64,000 bases of DNA from Chryseobacterium indologenes. GTDB lineage: Bacteria > Bacteroidota > Bacteroidia > Flavobacteriales > Weeksellaceae. The stretch covers positions 4,898,001 to 4,962,000 of the forward strand of contig NZ_CP018786.1 in assembly GCF_002025665.1 (NCBI RefSeq), in the 5' to 3' direction. Below, one piece after another: positions 17,408 to 24,560 of this stretch. The stretch's first letter is position 1, and each line of letters opens with the position of its first letter. Under the pieces are notes generated by a model. That model ran no database searches and was not told where the DNA came from. It worked only from the letters and a program-made list of their open reading frames with translations. Made by a program: the position numbers and the translations under genes.

Positions 17408-18313
17408 TTAGACTTTCCATTTATTCCACTTATTTTCTATATTCTTCGGTGAGAGGATGATCATTGTCTGTTTAAGATCATTAAGAATCAATCCTCCATT
17501 ATTTCCGGAATTGAAAATATTGAAAATTTCATCGCTTTTAGTATCCATGAACTGGTTAAAGAAAAACGCCTGCTGGAAATTATTTTCATACATTTTTAAT
17601 TGCATCAGTGCATCAAAAATAACTTTTTTCCCGGCGGTCTGATCCTGGTTGAAAAGGTTGTCTAATCCTGCTCTATGATAAGTATAAATGGTAGAACGTA
17701 ACTGGCTCCAGTTAGGGTTCATAATTTCGTTAATCAAAATAGAACGGCTTCTCGGCTCGTTGATGGTGTTCCAGCCCTCATAGTTTCTGTTTTGGGAATT
17801 CTGTGCAATCTGCTGCGCTTTTGCATACCATTGTGATCCTCCCATAGACTGGAAACTATCTGCATCCAGACCTAAAATAACATAAATGTAGAAACTGATT
17901 ACATCGGTAAGATTCTTCCCGGAGAATTGTCTTTCATTAAAAATAAGACTCTCATTTTCAATATATTCAAAAGCAAATCTCTGATCCTGAAGATTAATTA
18001 AAGGAGATTCGTAGGTCGTATTATACACAGGTCTTACCGCCTGAATAACAATAGATCCTTTGAATTTGTTAACATCTCTTTCCGCAATAACAATAGAAAA
18101 AGCACATTTTATTTTTTCAAAATTCTGAAGTCTTTTGCCTGTCCAGCTGGTATTATTGATAAAGTCCCGAAGACTTTTCTCTAACGCTTTGTACGCCTGC
18201 TGGTTACTTCCACCCAACTGTTGTGAGTTTACTTGTACTGTTGCCAACAGTTCCTGAGAAAAACTTTGGGTATATAGAAAAAACAGAAAAAATAAACTTA
18301 TAATTTTTTTCAT
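17408..18313 (-). CDS. porD: Type IX secretion system protein PorD (DUF4835)
   Basis: 301 residues with signal peptide MKKIISLFFLFFLYTQSFSQ. The sequence ELLATVQVNSQQLGGSNQ and the following pattern are those of the DUF4835/PorD family, a periplasmic protein linked to T9SS and gliding machinery in Bacteroidota. Length matches the family (~300). It lies between coaBC and recN, a common flavobacterial arrangement. T9SS use in this organism is supported by the sorting domain of the 2366-4444 product. Confidence 0.85.
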   Translation of the reverse strand: MKKIISLFFLFFLYTQSFSQELLATVQVNSQQLGGSNQQAYKALEKSLRDFINNTSWTGKRLQNFEKIKCAFSIVIAERDVNKFKGSIVIQAVRPVYNTTYESPLINLQDQRFAFEYIENESLIFNERQFSGKNLTDVISFYIYVILGLDADSFQSMGGSQWYAKAQQIAQNSQNRNYEGWNTINEPRSRSILINEIMNPNWSQLRSTIYTYHRAGLDNLFNQDQTAGKKVIFDALMQLKMYENNFQQAFFFNQFMDTKSDEIFNIFNSGNNGGLILNDLKQTMIILSPKNIENKWNKWKV

Positions 18314-18349
18314 TGTCTATTAAAAATTGAGAACGGTAATTTATTAAAA

Positions 18350-19555
18350 TTATTTTAAAAGTTGAGACTCAACAAAATTGAGAATATCTTTTGCTACATC
18401 ATCCTTGGATTTCAGATTGAATTCCTTCTTCTCTGTTTTGGTAAATATCTTGATTTTATTGGTATCATTTTTAAAACCGGCTCCTTCATCACGAAGAGAA
18501 TTGAGAACAATCATATCCAGATTTTTCTTTTCCAGCTTTCCTTTTGCATTTTCCTCTTCATTTTGAGTTTCCAGCGCAAATCCTACCAAAAACTGGTGGG
18601 TCTTCTTTTCACCCATTGTTTTAAGGATATCCGGATTTTTAACCAATTCAATCGTTAGGTTTTCATCGTTTTTTTTGATTTTTTCCTTGGCAACGTCTTT
18701 TGGAGCATAATCTGCTACTGCTGCACTGGCAATTCCTATGTCTATGCTGTCGTAAAATTCAAATACTTTGGCCAGCATTTCTTTGGCTGAAGTCACTTTA
18801 TGAAGTTCAACATTCGGATCATTGATAGTTTGAAAACTCGGTCCTGAAATCAGAATTACTTTGGCTCCTCTTTTTGAAGCTTCTTCTGCAAGAGAGAATC
18901 CCATTTTTCCAGATGAATGATTTCCGATGAACCTTATCGGATCTATAGCTTCATAGGTAGGCCCTGCGGTAATTAAAACCGTTTTCCCTTCAAGGCTTCG
19001 TGAATGGATATTTGAATTCAAATAATGTTCTATCGTATTAAAGATAGTTGCCGGTTCTGCCATTCTTCCCTGCCCGATCAGTCCGCTGGCCAACTCTCCA
19101 TTTTCCGCAGGAATAATAATGTGTCCAAAGCTTTCTGACAGCTCCATATTCTTTTTTGTAGAAGGGTGTGCATACATATCAAGATCCATTGCAGGAGCTA
19201 TGAATACGGGACATTTTGCAGACATATAGGTGGCAATAACAAGGTTATCACACATCCCGTGAACCATTTTAGACAGTGTATTGGCTGTACATGGGGCTAC
19301 GATCATAACATCCGCCCACAGAGCCATTTCTACATGACTGTTCCATGTTCCGTTATCACTATAAAAATCCGAATACACTGGTTTTTTGGATAATGTAGAC
19401 AGACTTAGTTTCGTTACAAAGTTTTCTGCATCAGGAGTCATAATAACCTGTACTTCGGCACCTTTCTTCACAAAATCTCTGATCAGAAAGTGGATTTTGT
19501 AAGCCGCGATTCCTCCAGAGACAGCGATAAGTATCTTTTTACCGGAAACACTCAT
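18350..19555 (-). CDS. coaBC: Bifunctional phosphopantothenoylcysteine decarboxylase / phosphopantothenate-cysteine ligase
   Basis: 401 residues, the standard CoaBC length. The N-terminal flavoprotein (CoaC) half shows ILIAVSGGIAAYK, the NSHVEMALWADVMIVAPCTANTLSKM region with the active-site His, and PAMDLDMY. The C-terminal CoaB half begins at VLITAGPTYEAIDPIRFIGN, followed by HSSGKMG, and contains ASAAVADYAPKDVAKEKIKK. It performs two consecutive steps of coenzyme A synthesis in the cytoplasm. A hairpin at 19623-19657 lies between rpoZ and this gene. Confidence 0.95.
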   Translation of the reverse strand: MSVSGKKILIAVSGGIAAYKIHFLIRDFVKKGAEVQVIMTPDAENFVTKLSLSTLSKKPVYSDFYSDNGTWNSHVEMALWADVMIVAPCTANTLSKMVHGMCDNLVIATYMSAKCPVFIAPAMDLDMYAHPSTKKNMELSESFGHIIIPAENGELASGLIGQGRMAEPATIFNTIEHYLNSNIHSRSLEGKTVLITAGPTYEAIDPIRFIGNHSSGKMGFSLAEEASKRGAKVILISGPSFQTINDPNVELHKVTSAKEMLAKVFEFYDSIDIGIASAAVADYAPKDVAKEKIKKNDENLTIELVKNPDILKTMGEKKTHQFLVGFALETQNEEENAKGKLEKKNLDMIVLNSLRDEGAGFKNDTNKIKIFTKTEKKEFNLKSKDDVAKDILNFVESQLLK

Positions 19556-19622
19556 TTAGTTCTAATTTTTTGAAATACTAAAGTACTTATTTTTTCCCAC
19601 ACAATGAGGCTTTAAAACAACA

Positions 19623-19660
19623 AAGGTCATAAAAGAAGTGAATTCCTTTATGACCTTGAT
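19623..19660 (-). terminator. Hairpin terminator or attenuator between rpoZ and coaBC
   Basis: An 11-bp perfect stem AAGGTCATAAA/TTTATGACCTT (19623-19633 with 19647-19657) is followed on the minus strand by a T-rich tract. It may end or attenuate the bamD-rpoZ transcript before coaBC. Confidence 0.6.
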
Positions 19661-19678
19661 TTATTAAAATACAGAAGA

Positions 19679-20002
19679 TTACTTTCTTTCTTCTGTTTTT
19701 CTGAAATAAACATCTTCGTTTAACCATTCTTCAATAGCAATTGAAGTTGGCTTTGGAAGCTTTTCGTAATGTTTAGAGATCTCAATTTGTTCTCTGTTTT
19801 CGAAAACCTCTTCTAATGTAGAATTGTGAACGGCAAATTCATCCAATTTGTTGTGAAGTTCCGTACGGATCTCCGCATTGATCTGCTCTGCTCTCTTTCC
19901 CATGATAACAATAGCTTCATAGATTGAACCTACTTTATCTTCAATCTTATCTTTGTCGTAAGTAATTGTATTTACTTCTGCTTTTGTATCTTTTACACTC
20001 AT
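19679..20002 (-). CDS. rpoZ: RNA polymerase omega subunit (Rpb6-like, Bacteroidota type)
   Basis: 107 residues. The segment VGSIYEAIVIMGKRAEQINAEIRTELHNKLDEFA matches the conserved core of Bacteroidota omega/Rpb6 proteins, where the subunit helps fold and latch the beta' chain. It is larger than E. coli omega (91 residues) because of the flavobacterial C-terminal region. The location between bamD and coaBC is the typical one. Confidence 0.85.
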   Translation of the reverse strand: MSVKDTKAEVNTITYDKDKIEDKVGSIYEAIVIMGKRAEQINAEIRTELHNKLDEFAVHNSTLEEVFENREQIEISKHYEKLPKPTSIAIEEWLNEDVYFRKTEERK

Positions 20003-20044
20003 TTTGAGAAAATTATTTTTATTTTAAGATGGCAAATTTACGAA

Positions 20045-21040
20045 TTATCTTTGAATTTTGAAAGTCGCCGCAGGAGGAGGTGTCTTAAGTGCTGCACTGT
20101 CCCTCTGTAACTGCATTGCTTTCTTTTCATTACTGATTTGATCTTTGATTTGCTGTTCTGTTTTATCTTTATCTGCCAGTTTTTCAGCTTCTTTTTTCTG
20201 TTTCGCAGTTAAAGCCGCAATTCTGGCCTCAGTTAGTTTTTTAACTCCTACGAAATTCTGTTTTTCTTTTTCCAGCTTTTCTCTAAGATCAGTTGCCGTT
20301 TTAGAGTATTCTGTGTTAGGAAGCTCTTTTTCTACGAGTTTTGTATAAGTAAGTGCACTTTCAATACGTTCATCTTTCAGACCATATATAGATTTCATCG
20401 CCAGTTCATAACGTGATTTCATGATATAGTCATAGATTTTTGAACGAAGTTTTGTACTTGGAAAGTCTTCCAAAACATTTTCAAATGCAACATTGGCTGC
20501 TTTATACTCACCCATTTTGTAGTATTGTCTTCCGTTTTCATAAGCTTTAAATTCTAGCTTATAAGACAATTCATCAATTAACTGGCTGATATTTTTAGAT
20601 CTTTCAGAGTTAGGATAATTGTTCAGGAACTCCTGAAGCTCATTGATAGCCAATTCTGTACTTGACTGATCCAGGTTATAATCCATAGACCCTTCATAGT
20701 AACATAATGCAGACATATAGGCTGCTTCTTCTGCTCTAGGATCTTTAGGAAAACTTACTGCGAAATTTTTAAACTGGTGACCCGCCAGCTTATAGCTTTT
20801 GTCATAATAGTTGGCATAAGCTGTGTTGAAACCTACGTTAGGAAAATCATCTGTTCCTGCCACAAGATTGGCAAGCCTGTCATAAAGAGCCAATGCATTT
20901 TTCCACTTTTTCTTAGCAAAATTATCATTAGCTGCTTTCAAGATAAATTCTTTATCAGCACTTCTCATTGCTCTTTCCTGCTGGCTTACGCAAGATGTAA
21001 CCACCGCTACAGCAAAAAGACCTAAAATATATTTTTTCAT
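20045..21040 (-). CDS. bamD: Outer membrane assembly lipoprotein BamD
   Basis: 331 residues. A lipoprotein signal (MKKYILGLFAVAVVTSC) puts the lipidated Cys at residue 17. Tandem TPR-like repeats follow (FAKKKWKNALALYDRLA, PRAEEAAYMSALCYYEGS, YYKMGEYKAANVAFENVLEDFPST), the architecture of BamD in the beta-barrel assembly complex. A charged coiled-coil C-terminus (KEKQNFVGVKKLTEARIAAL onwards) extends beyond the TPR core. It is the first gene of the bamD-rpoZ unit; a TATTTTTG promoter box lies about 50 bases upstream. Confidence 0.92.
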   Translation of the reverse strand: MKKYILGLFAVAVVTSCVSQQERAMRSADKEFILKAANDNFAKKKWKNALALYDRLANLVAGTDDFPNVGFNTAYANYYDKSYKLAGHQFKNFAVSFPKDPRAEEAAYMSALCYYEGSMDYNLDQSSTELAINELQEFLNNYPNSERSKNISQLIDELSYKLEFKAYENGRQYYKMGEYKAANVAFENVLEDFPSTKLRSKIYDYIMKSRYELAMKSIYGLKDERIESALTYTKLVEKELPNTEYSKTATDLREKLEKEKQNFVGVKKLTEARIAALTAKQKKEAEKLADKDKTEQQIKDQISNEKKAMQLQRDSAALKTPPPAATFKIQR

Positions 21041-21088
21041 ATATAAAATTCAACAGTTTTCGGATTATACAGCCGATTTACTAATTTG

Positions 21089-21096
21089 CAAAAATA
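21089..21096 (-). promoter_or_regulatory. -7 promoter box upstream of bamD
   Basis: TATTTTTG on the minus strand fits TAnnTTTG, 48 bases before the bamD ATG. No TTG at the expected spacing was found. Confidence 0.4.
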
Positions 21097-21143
21097 TAAC
21101 TTTTTTGCCAATAGATTTTTTTTTATGAATATTTAACGTAATT

Positions 21144-21782
21144 TTAGTCTGCAGCGTATCCCAAAATTGCAAAAACACTTAATAAAAGATTCATTCTCAC
21201 CTTTTTCTCCGCTTCTTTTGCATAGGTTTCCTCATTTTTGCTCGGAACATAGAGCTCATAGAAATTTTTATTCCTGATGACAAATAAAGTGGATCCGATG
21301 ATCATGGTAAGAATGTCTTCAGGTTTGGGAGTAAAAGTAAAAACGCCTGATGCAACTCCTTTCTTAATGACTTCATCCAGTTTTTTCACAAATAACTGAT
21401 AGAAATCCAGCAGTTCATCTTTCAAGTTCTCTGTATGACGAAGTTCCTGGGTCACGAAACCATGAAAATAATTATACTTGAAAAGCTGAGAAACGATATA
21501 TTTAATCATTTCCCGCAATTGCATTTCAGGTTTACCTTCTTTAATGGTATCTGCAAATTCTGAAAAATTTTCTCTTGTTTTCAGTACTCTGTACTGATAA
21601 AGATAGGACATCATTTTCTCTTTAGAACCGAAGTAGTAAGAGATCATGGCGACGTTGATATTTGCTTTAGAACAAATATCTCTTACAGAAGTTCCCTCAT
21701 ATCCTTTCTTGGCGATGAGCTCTTCTGCAATATCCAATATGTGAATCTGTTTTTCTGTAAATTTTTTTTTCATGAAGTGCAC
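21144..21782 (-). CDS. TetR family transcriptional regulator
   Basis: 212 residues; translation may begin at the methionine at residue 4 (MKKKFTEKQ). The N-terminal HTH is typical: ILDIAEELIAKKGYEGTSVRDICSKANINVAMISYYFGSKEKMMSYLY. The C-terminal ligand domain is not assignable. A perfect 14-base palindrome TAAACGATCGTTTA in the divergent spacer (21817-21830) is a likely self-operator. It is divergent from the TatD-tcdA genes. Confidence 0.88.
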   Translation of the reverse strand: MHFMKKKFTEKQIHILDIAEELIAKKGYEGTSVRDICSKANINVAMISYYFGSKEKMMSYLYQYRVLKTRENFSEFADTIKEGKPEMQLREMIKYIVSQLFKYNYFHGFVTQELRHTENLKDELLDFYQLFVKKLDEVIKKGVASGVFTFTPKPEDILTMIIGSTLFVIRNKNFYELYVPSKNEETYAKEAEKKVRMNLLLSVFAILGYAAD

Positions 21783-21816
21783 TTTGAGTAAAGTTAAGAA
21801 ATTTTTAACACATTTA

Positions 21817-21830
21817 TAAACGATCGTTTA
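21817..21830. promoter_or_regulatory. Candidate TetR operator palindrome
   Basis: TAAACGATCGTTTA is a perfect inverted repeat in the spacer between the tetR gene and the divergent tatD gene. ACG/CGT half-sites with A/T flanks are common for TetR-family repressors. It lies 35 bases upstream of the tetR start and 39 bases upstream of the tatD ATG. Confidence 0.55.
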
Positions 21831-21869
21831 ATAATTTTAAATTAATTCTGAAAATACTTACTTTTGAAT

Positions 21870-22496
21870 ATGGATTTTTTTGATTTTCATCATCATAAGA
21901 AATATGTCAGAAACGGAATTTACAATATGAACATTGAGCAAATTCCGCCTGATTTCCCTTATTCTATTGGAATTCATCCCCAAGATATTGATGCTAATAA
22001 TCTCGAACAACAGTTTTCATGGATGAAAAGTATGATGTTTCAAAATTGTTTTGCCATTGGTGAATGTGGTTTAGATTCTTTAGTTTCTATAGATCAGAAA
22101 ATTCAGGAAGATGTTTTTTTAAGACAGATCAGGATCGCCAATGAAGTCAAAAAACCTATGATTATTCATTGTGTCAGAAAATTTTATGAGGTCATTTCTT
22201 TTAAAAAGAAAGCCGAACAACCTATGATCATTCATGGTTTTAATAAAAAACGTCAAATTGCTGAAGACCTTCTTGCCAATAATTTTTATCTGAGTTTTGG
22301 AAAAGCTGTTTTGTATAATTTATCTTTGCAGGATATTTTAAAAAACACTCCATTAGACAAATTCTTTTTAGAAACTGACAATGAAGATTTTAGCATCGAG
22401 GAATTGTATGATAAAGTTTCGGAAATAAAAGGTATTTCTTTGGAACAGCTCAATGAACAAATTTTAGAAAATTTACACTCAATAAAAAATGGATAA
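21870..22496 (+). CDS. TatD family metal-dependent hydrolase
   Basis: 208 residues from the ATG at 21870 (a TTG two codons upstream is possible). TatD landmarks are present: FFDFHHH, SIGIHPQD, AIGECGLD, PMIIHCVRKF and FFLETDNED. It is shorter than E. coli TatD (260). The family includes Mg-dependent 3'-5' DNases. A TACTTTTG box ends only 3 bases before the ATG, so either the mRNA is nearly leaderless or the real promoter lies elsewhere. The 3' end overlaps the tcdA start by 8 bases. Confidence 0.82.
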   Translation: MDFFDFHHHKKYVRNGIYNMNIEQIPPDFPYSIGIHPQDIDANNLEQQFSWMKSMMFQNCFAIGECGLDSLVSIDQKIQEDVFLRQIRIANEVKKPMIIHCVRKFYEVISFKKKAEQPMIIHGFNKKRQIAEDLLANNFYLSFGKAVLYNLSLQDILKNTPLDKFFLETDNEDFSIEELYDKVSEIKGISLEQLNEQILENLHSIKNG

Positions 22497-23214
22497 GTAC
22501 TGGTTGGAAAGAACGGAACTTCTGGTAAAAGAAGAAGGCTTGGAAAAATTGAACAAAGCCACTGTTTTGGTTGTTGGTTTAGGCGGCGTAGGTTCTTTTG
22601 CAGCTGAATTTCTTGCAAGAGCCGGAGTTGGCAATATGACGATTGTGGATGGTGATACGGTAGATATTACTAATATCAACAGACAGTTACCTGCCTTACG
22701 TTCTACCGTAGGAAAACATAAAGTAGAAGTGGTTGCCGAAAGACTTTTAGATATTAATCCCGCTCTTAATTTAACCAAAATCAATGAGTTTCTAAATCCT
22801 GAAAGAATGGATGAAGTTCTGGATTCTGCAAAATTTGATTATGTATTGGATTGCATAGACAGCGTTACTCCAAAACTCTGTCTGATTATTGCTGCCAAAA
22901 GAAGAAGGATAAAAATTGTAAGTTCCATGGGTGCCGGTGGAAAAACCGATCCAAGCAAGGTAATGGTAAGAGACATCAGCAAAACTGAACACTGCCATCT
23001 GGCAAGACAGGTAAGAAAAAGGCTGAAAAAAGTAAAAATAGACAAAGGTGTCCGTTGTGTTTTTGCTAATGATATTCAGGATGAAGAAAGTTTGAAAATG
23101 ACGGACGGAACTAACTATAAAAGATCTTTTTACGGAACAATAAGTTATATGCCTGCCATTTTCGGTTTGTATACTGCTTCAGAAGTGATTAATCATTTAT
23201 TAAATCAGGATTAA
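22489..23214 (+). CDS. tcdA: tRNA threonylcarbamoyladenosine dehydratase TcdA (E1/ThiF fold)
   Basis: 241 residues. The nucleotide-binding motif VLVVGLGGVGSFAAEFLARAGVG, the VDGDTVDITNINRQ arm and the YVLDCIDSVTPKLCLI segment define the E1-like/MoeB-ThiF superfamily. Length, and SSMGAGGKTDPSKVMVRDISKTEHCHLARQVR split over two conserved blocks, fit TcdA (CsdL/YgdL), which cyclises t6A37 in tRNAs reading ANN codons. The start overlaps the tatD stop by 8 bases. Confidence 0.9.
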   Translation: MDKYWLERTELLVKEEGLEKLNKATVLVVGLGGVGSFAAEFLARAGVGNMTIVDGDTVDITNINRQLPALRSTVGKHKVEVVAERLLDINPALNLTKINEFLNPERMDEVLDSAKFDYVLDCIDSVTPKLCLIIAAKRRRIKIVSSMGAGGKTDPSKVMVRDISKTEHCHLARQVRKRLKKVKIDKGVRCVFANDIQDEESLKMTDGTNYKRSFYGTISYMPAIFGLYTASEVINHLLNQD

Positions 23215-23219
23215 AATAT

Positions 23220-23290
23220 TCTCTCACAGATTTCACAGATATTTAAAACGATTTTCATGTCTTAATCTCTGAAATCTGTGGGAGAAAAAT
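23220..23290. repeat. Palindromic intergenic repeat, copy 1 (CACAGATTTCACAGAT family)
   Basis: CTCTCACAGATTTCACAG (23221-23238) faces CTCTGAAATCTGTGGGAG (23267-23284), forming a long imperfect hairpin between tcdA and rnpA. Related sequence occurs at 23701-23770 and 43409-43500. Confidence 0.6.
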
Positions 23291-23315
23291 AAAAAAATAT
23301 ATTTACACTTCGTAA

Positions 23316-23687
23316 ATGACAAATTCCAAATATCCCAGAGCGGAAAAGCTCAAAAAAAACACAGAGATCAGTTTGCTTTTTGAGAAAGGTAAATGGAGAA
23401 CGAGCGGAAACCTGAGAATTATTATTCTAAAGGATAAACCCAACCTTTCTGTAGAAGCTGCAAGATTTGGAGTTTCTGTTTCTAAGAGATATTTTAAAAG
23501 AGCAGTACACAGGAATCGTATCAAAAGGTTACTGAGAGAATGCTATCGTCTGAATAAAGATCTTTTCAGGCAAGCCTTTGGAGAAAAAACTATGGCGATG
23601 CTTTTTTGGGTTTCTCCTGAGATGCCTCCGAAATTCCAGGATGTGGAAGCACAGTTTATCAAACTCTGTGAAGCGCAGAAAAAATAA
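23316..23687 (+). CDS. rnpA: Ribonuclease P protein component
   Basis: 123 residues. The RNase P protein motif is visible as RFGVSVSKRYFKRAVHRNRIKRLLRECYR, split by the conserved RNR core that contacts the catalytic RNA; the N-terminal YPRAEKLKKNTEISLLFEKGK block is also typical. The protein binds RNase P RNA for 5' maturation of tRNA. It is not next to rpmH or yidC here, unlike the arrangement in many bacteria. Confidence 0.92.
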   Translation: MTNSKYPRAEKLKKNTEISLLFEKGKWRTSGNLRIIILKDKPNLSVEAARFGVSVSKRYFKRAVHRNRIKRLLRECYRLNKDLFRQAFGEKTMAMLFWVSPEMPPKFQDVEAQFIKLCEAQKK

Positions 23688-23700
23688 TTTTTCCTTAAAA

Positions 23701-23775
23701 TAAAAAAATCTGTGAGACATTTTCTTGCAGATTTTTTTTCCCAAAGATCGCACAGATTTTCACAGATAAAATCTT
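23701..23775. repeat. Palindromic intergenic repeat, copy 2 (diverged)
   Basis: AAATCTGTGAGA (23706-23717) faces CGCACAGATTTTCACAGAT (23749-23767). Same vocabulary as copy 1, with more divergence, in the 224-base spacer between rnpA and the DUF4126 gene. Confidence 0.5.
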
Positions 23776-23911
23776 CTTTTTACTTTCTGGCAAATCACAA
23801 ATAGTAAAGTTCAAAACCTCGTACCCCGTATCTGGAACTCTAAAATCAACAACGCTCCAAATATCATATAGTTTTTGTATTTTTAGGAAAACAATAAATC
23901 TGAAAATTAAT

Positions 23912-24520
23912 ATGTTAGACAACGTTCCCTATTTTTCTTATATAATCAGTGCATTTATTGGGATTGGACTGGCAGCGGCTACAGGCTTCCGGGTATTTCT
24001 TCCTATGTTTATTGTAAGCCTTGCCTCTTATTTCAACTGGATTCCAATGAATGAGCATTTTGAATGGCTTGCTGGTCTTCCCACACTTATTACGACAGGA
24101 ATAGCCACTATTATTGAGATATTGGCTTATTACATCCCTTTTGTTGACCATTTACTGGATACTGTTTCTATTCCTATGGCAACAGTGGCTGGCTCAATAT
24201 TATTTGCAAGTCAGTTTGCGGATCTTGGAACTTTCCCACAATGGGCTTTGGCATTAATTGCCGGTGGGGGCACAGCAGCTACGATTAGCTCTGGATTTGC
24301 AGGAATAAGGGCTGCTTCTACGGCGACAACCGGAGGTTTAGGAAACTCGATGGTAGGAACAACAGAGACAGCCGGTGCGGGTATCATGTCTATTCTTGCA
24401 ATGGCAGCTCCGGTAATAGCTGCCATATTTGCCCTTATTACCTTAATTGTTGTTATTGTATTTGGGCGCAAGGCCTGGAAAAAATTAAGAAGCACTAAAA
24501 GCAATTCTCAGAAGTTATAA
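23912..24520 (+). CDS. DUF4126 family membrane protein
   Basis: 202 residues with about five transmembrane stretches (for example YIISAFIGIGLAAATGFRVF and VIAAIFALITLIVVIVFG). The opening with GLAAATGFRVFLPMF and the glycine/alanine-rich centre (IAGGGTAATISSGFAG) fit DUF4126. A short basic tail ends the protein. Function unknown. A strong terminator follows. Confidence 0.8.
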   Translation: MLDNVPYFSYIISAFIGIGLAAATGFRVFLPMFIVSLASYFNWIPMNEHFEWLAGLPTLITTGIATIIEILAYYIPFVDHLLDTVSIPMATVAGSILFASQFADLGTFPQWALALIAGGGTAATISSGFAGIRAASTATTGGLGNSMVGTTETAGAGIMSILAMAAPVIAAIFALITLIVVIVFGRKAWKKLRSTKSNSQKL

Positions 24521-24524
24521 AATA

Positions 24525-24560
24525 AAAAAGGTACTGTTCTAATCAGTACCTTTTTCTTTT
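24525..24560. terminator. Bidirectional terminator between convergent genes
   Basis: A 12-bp perfect stem AAAAAGGTACTG/CAGTACCTTTTT (24525-24536 with 24544-24555) has A and T tracts at its base. It serves the DUF4126 gene and the convergent Glu-rich TPR gene. Confidence 0.85.

Noticed and set aside
23220..23775. CRISPR-like array from the repeated CACAGAT units
   Set aside because: Units are palindromic, irregularly spaced and separated by genes; there are no uniform spacers or cas genes.
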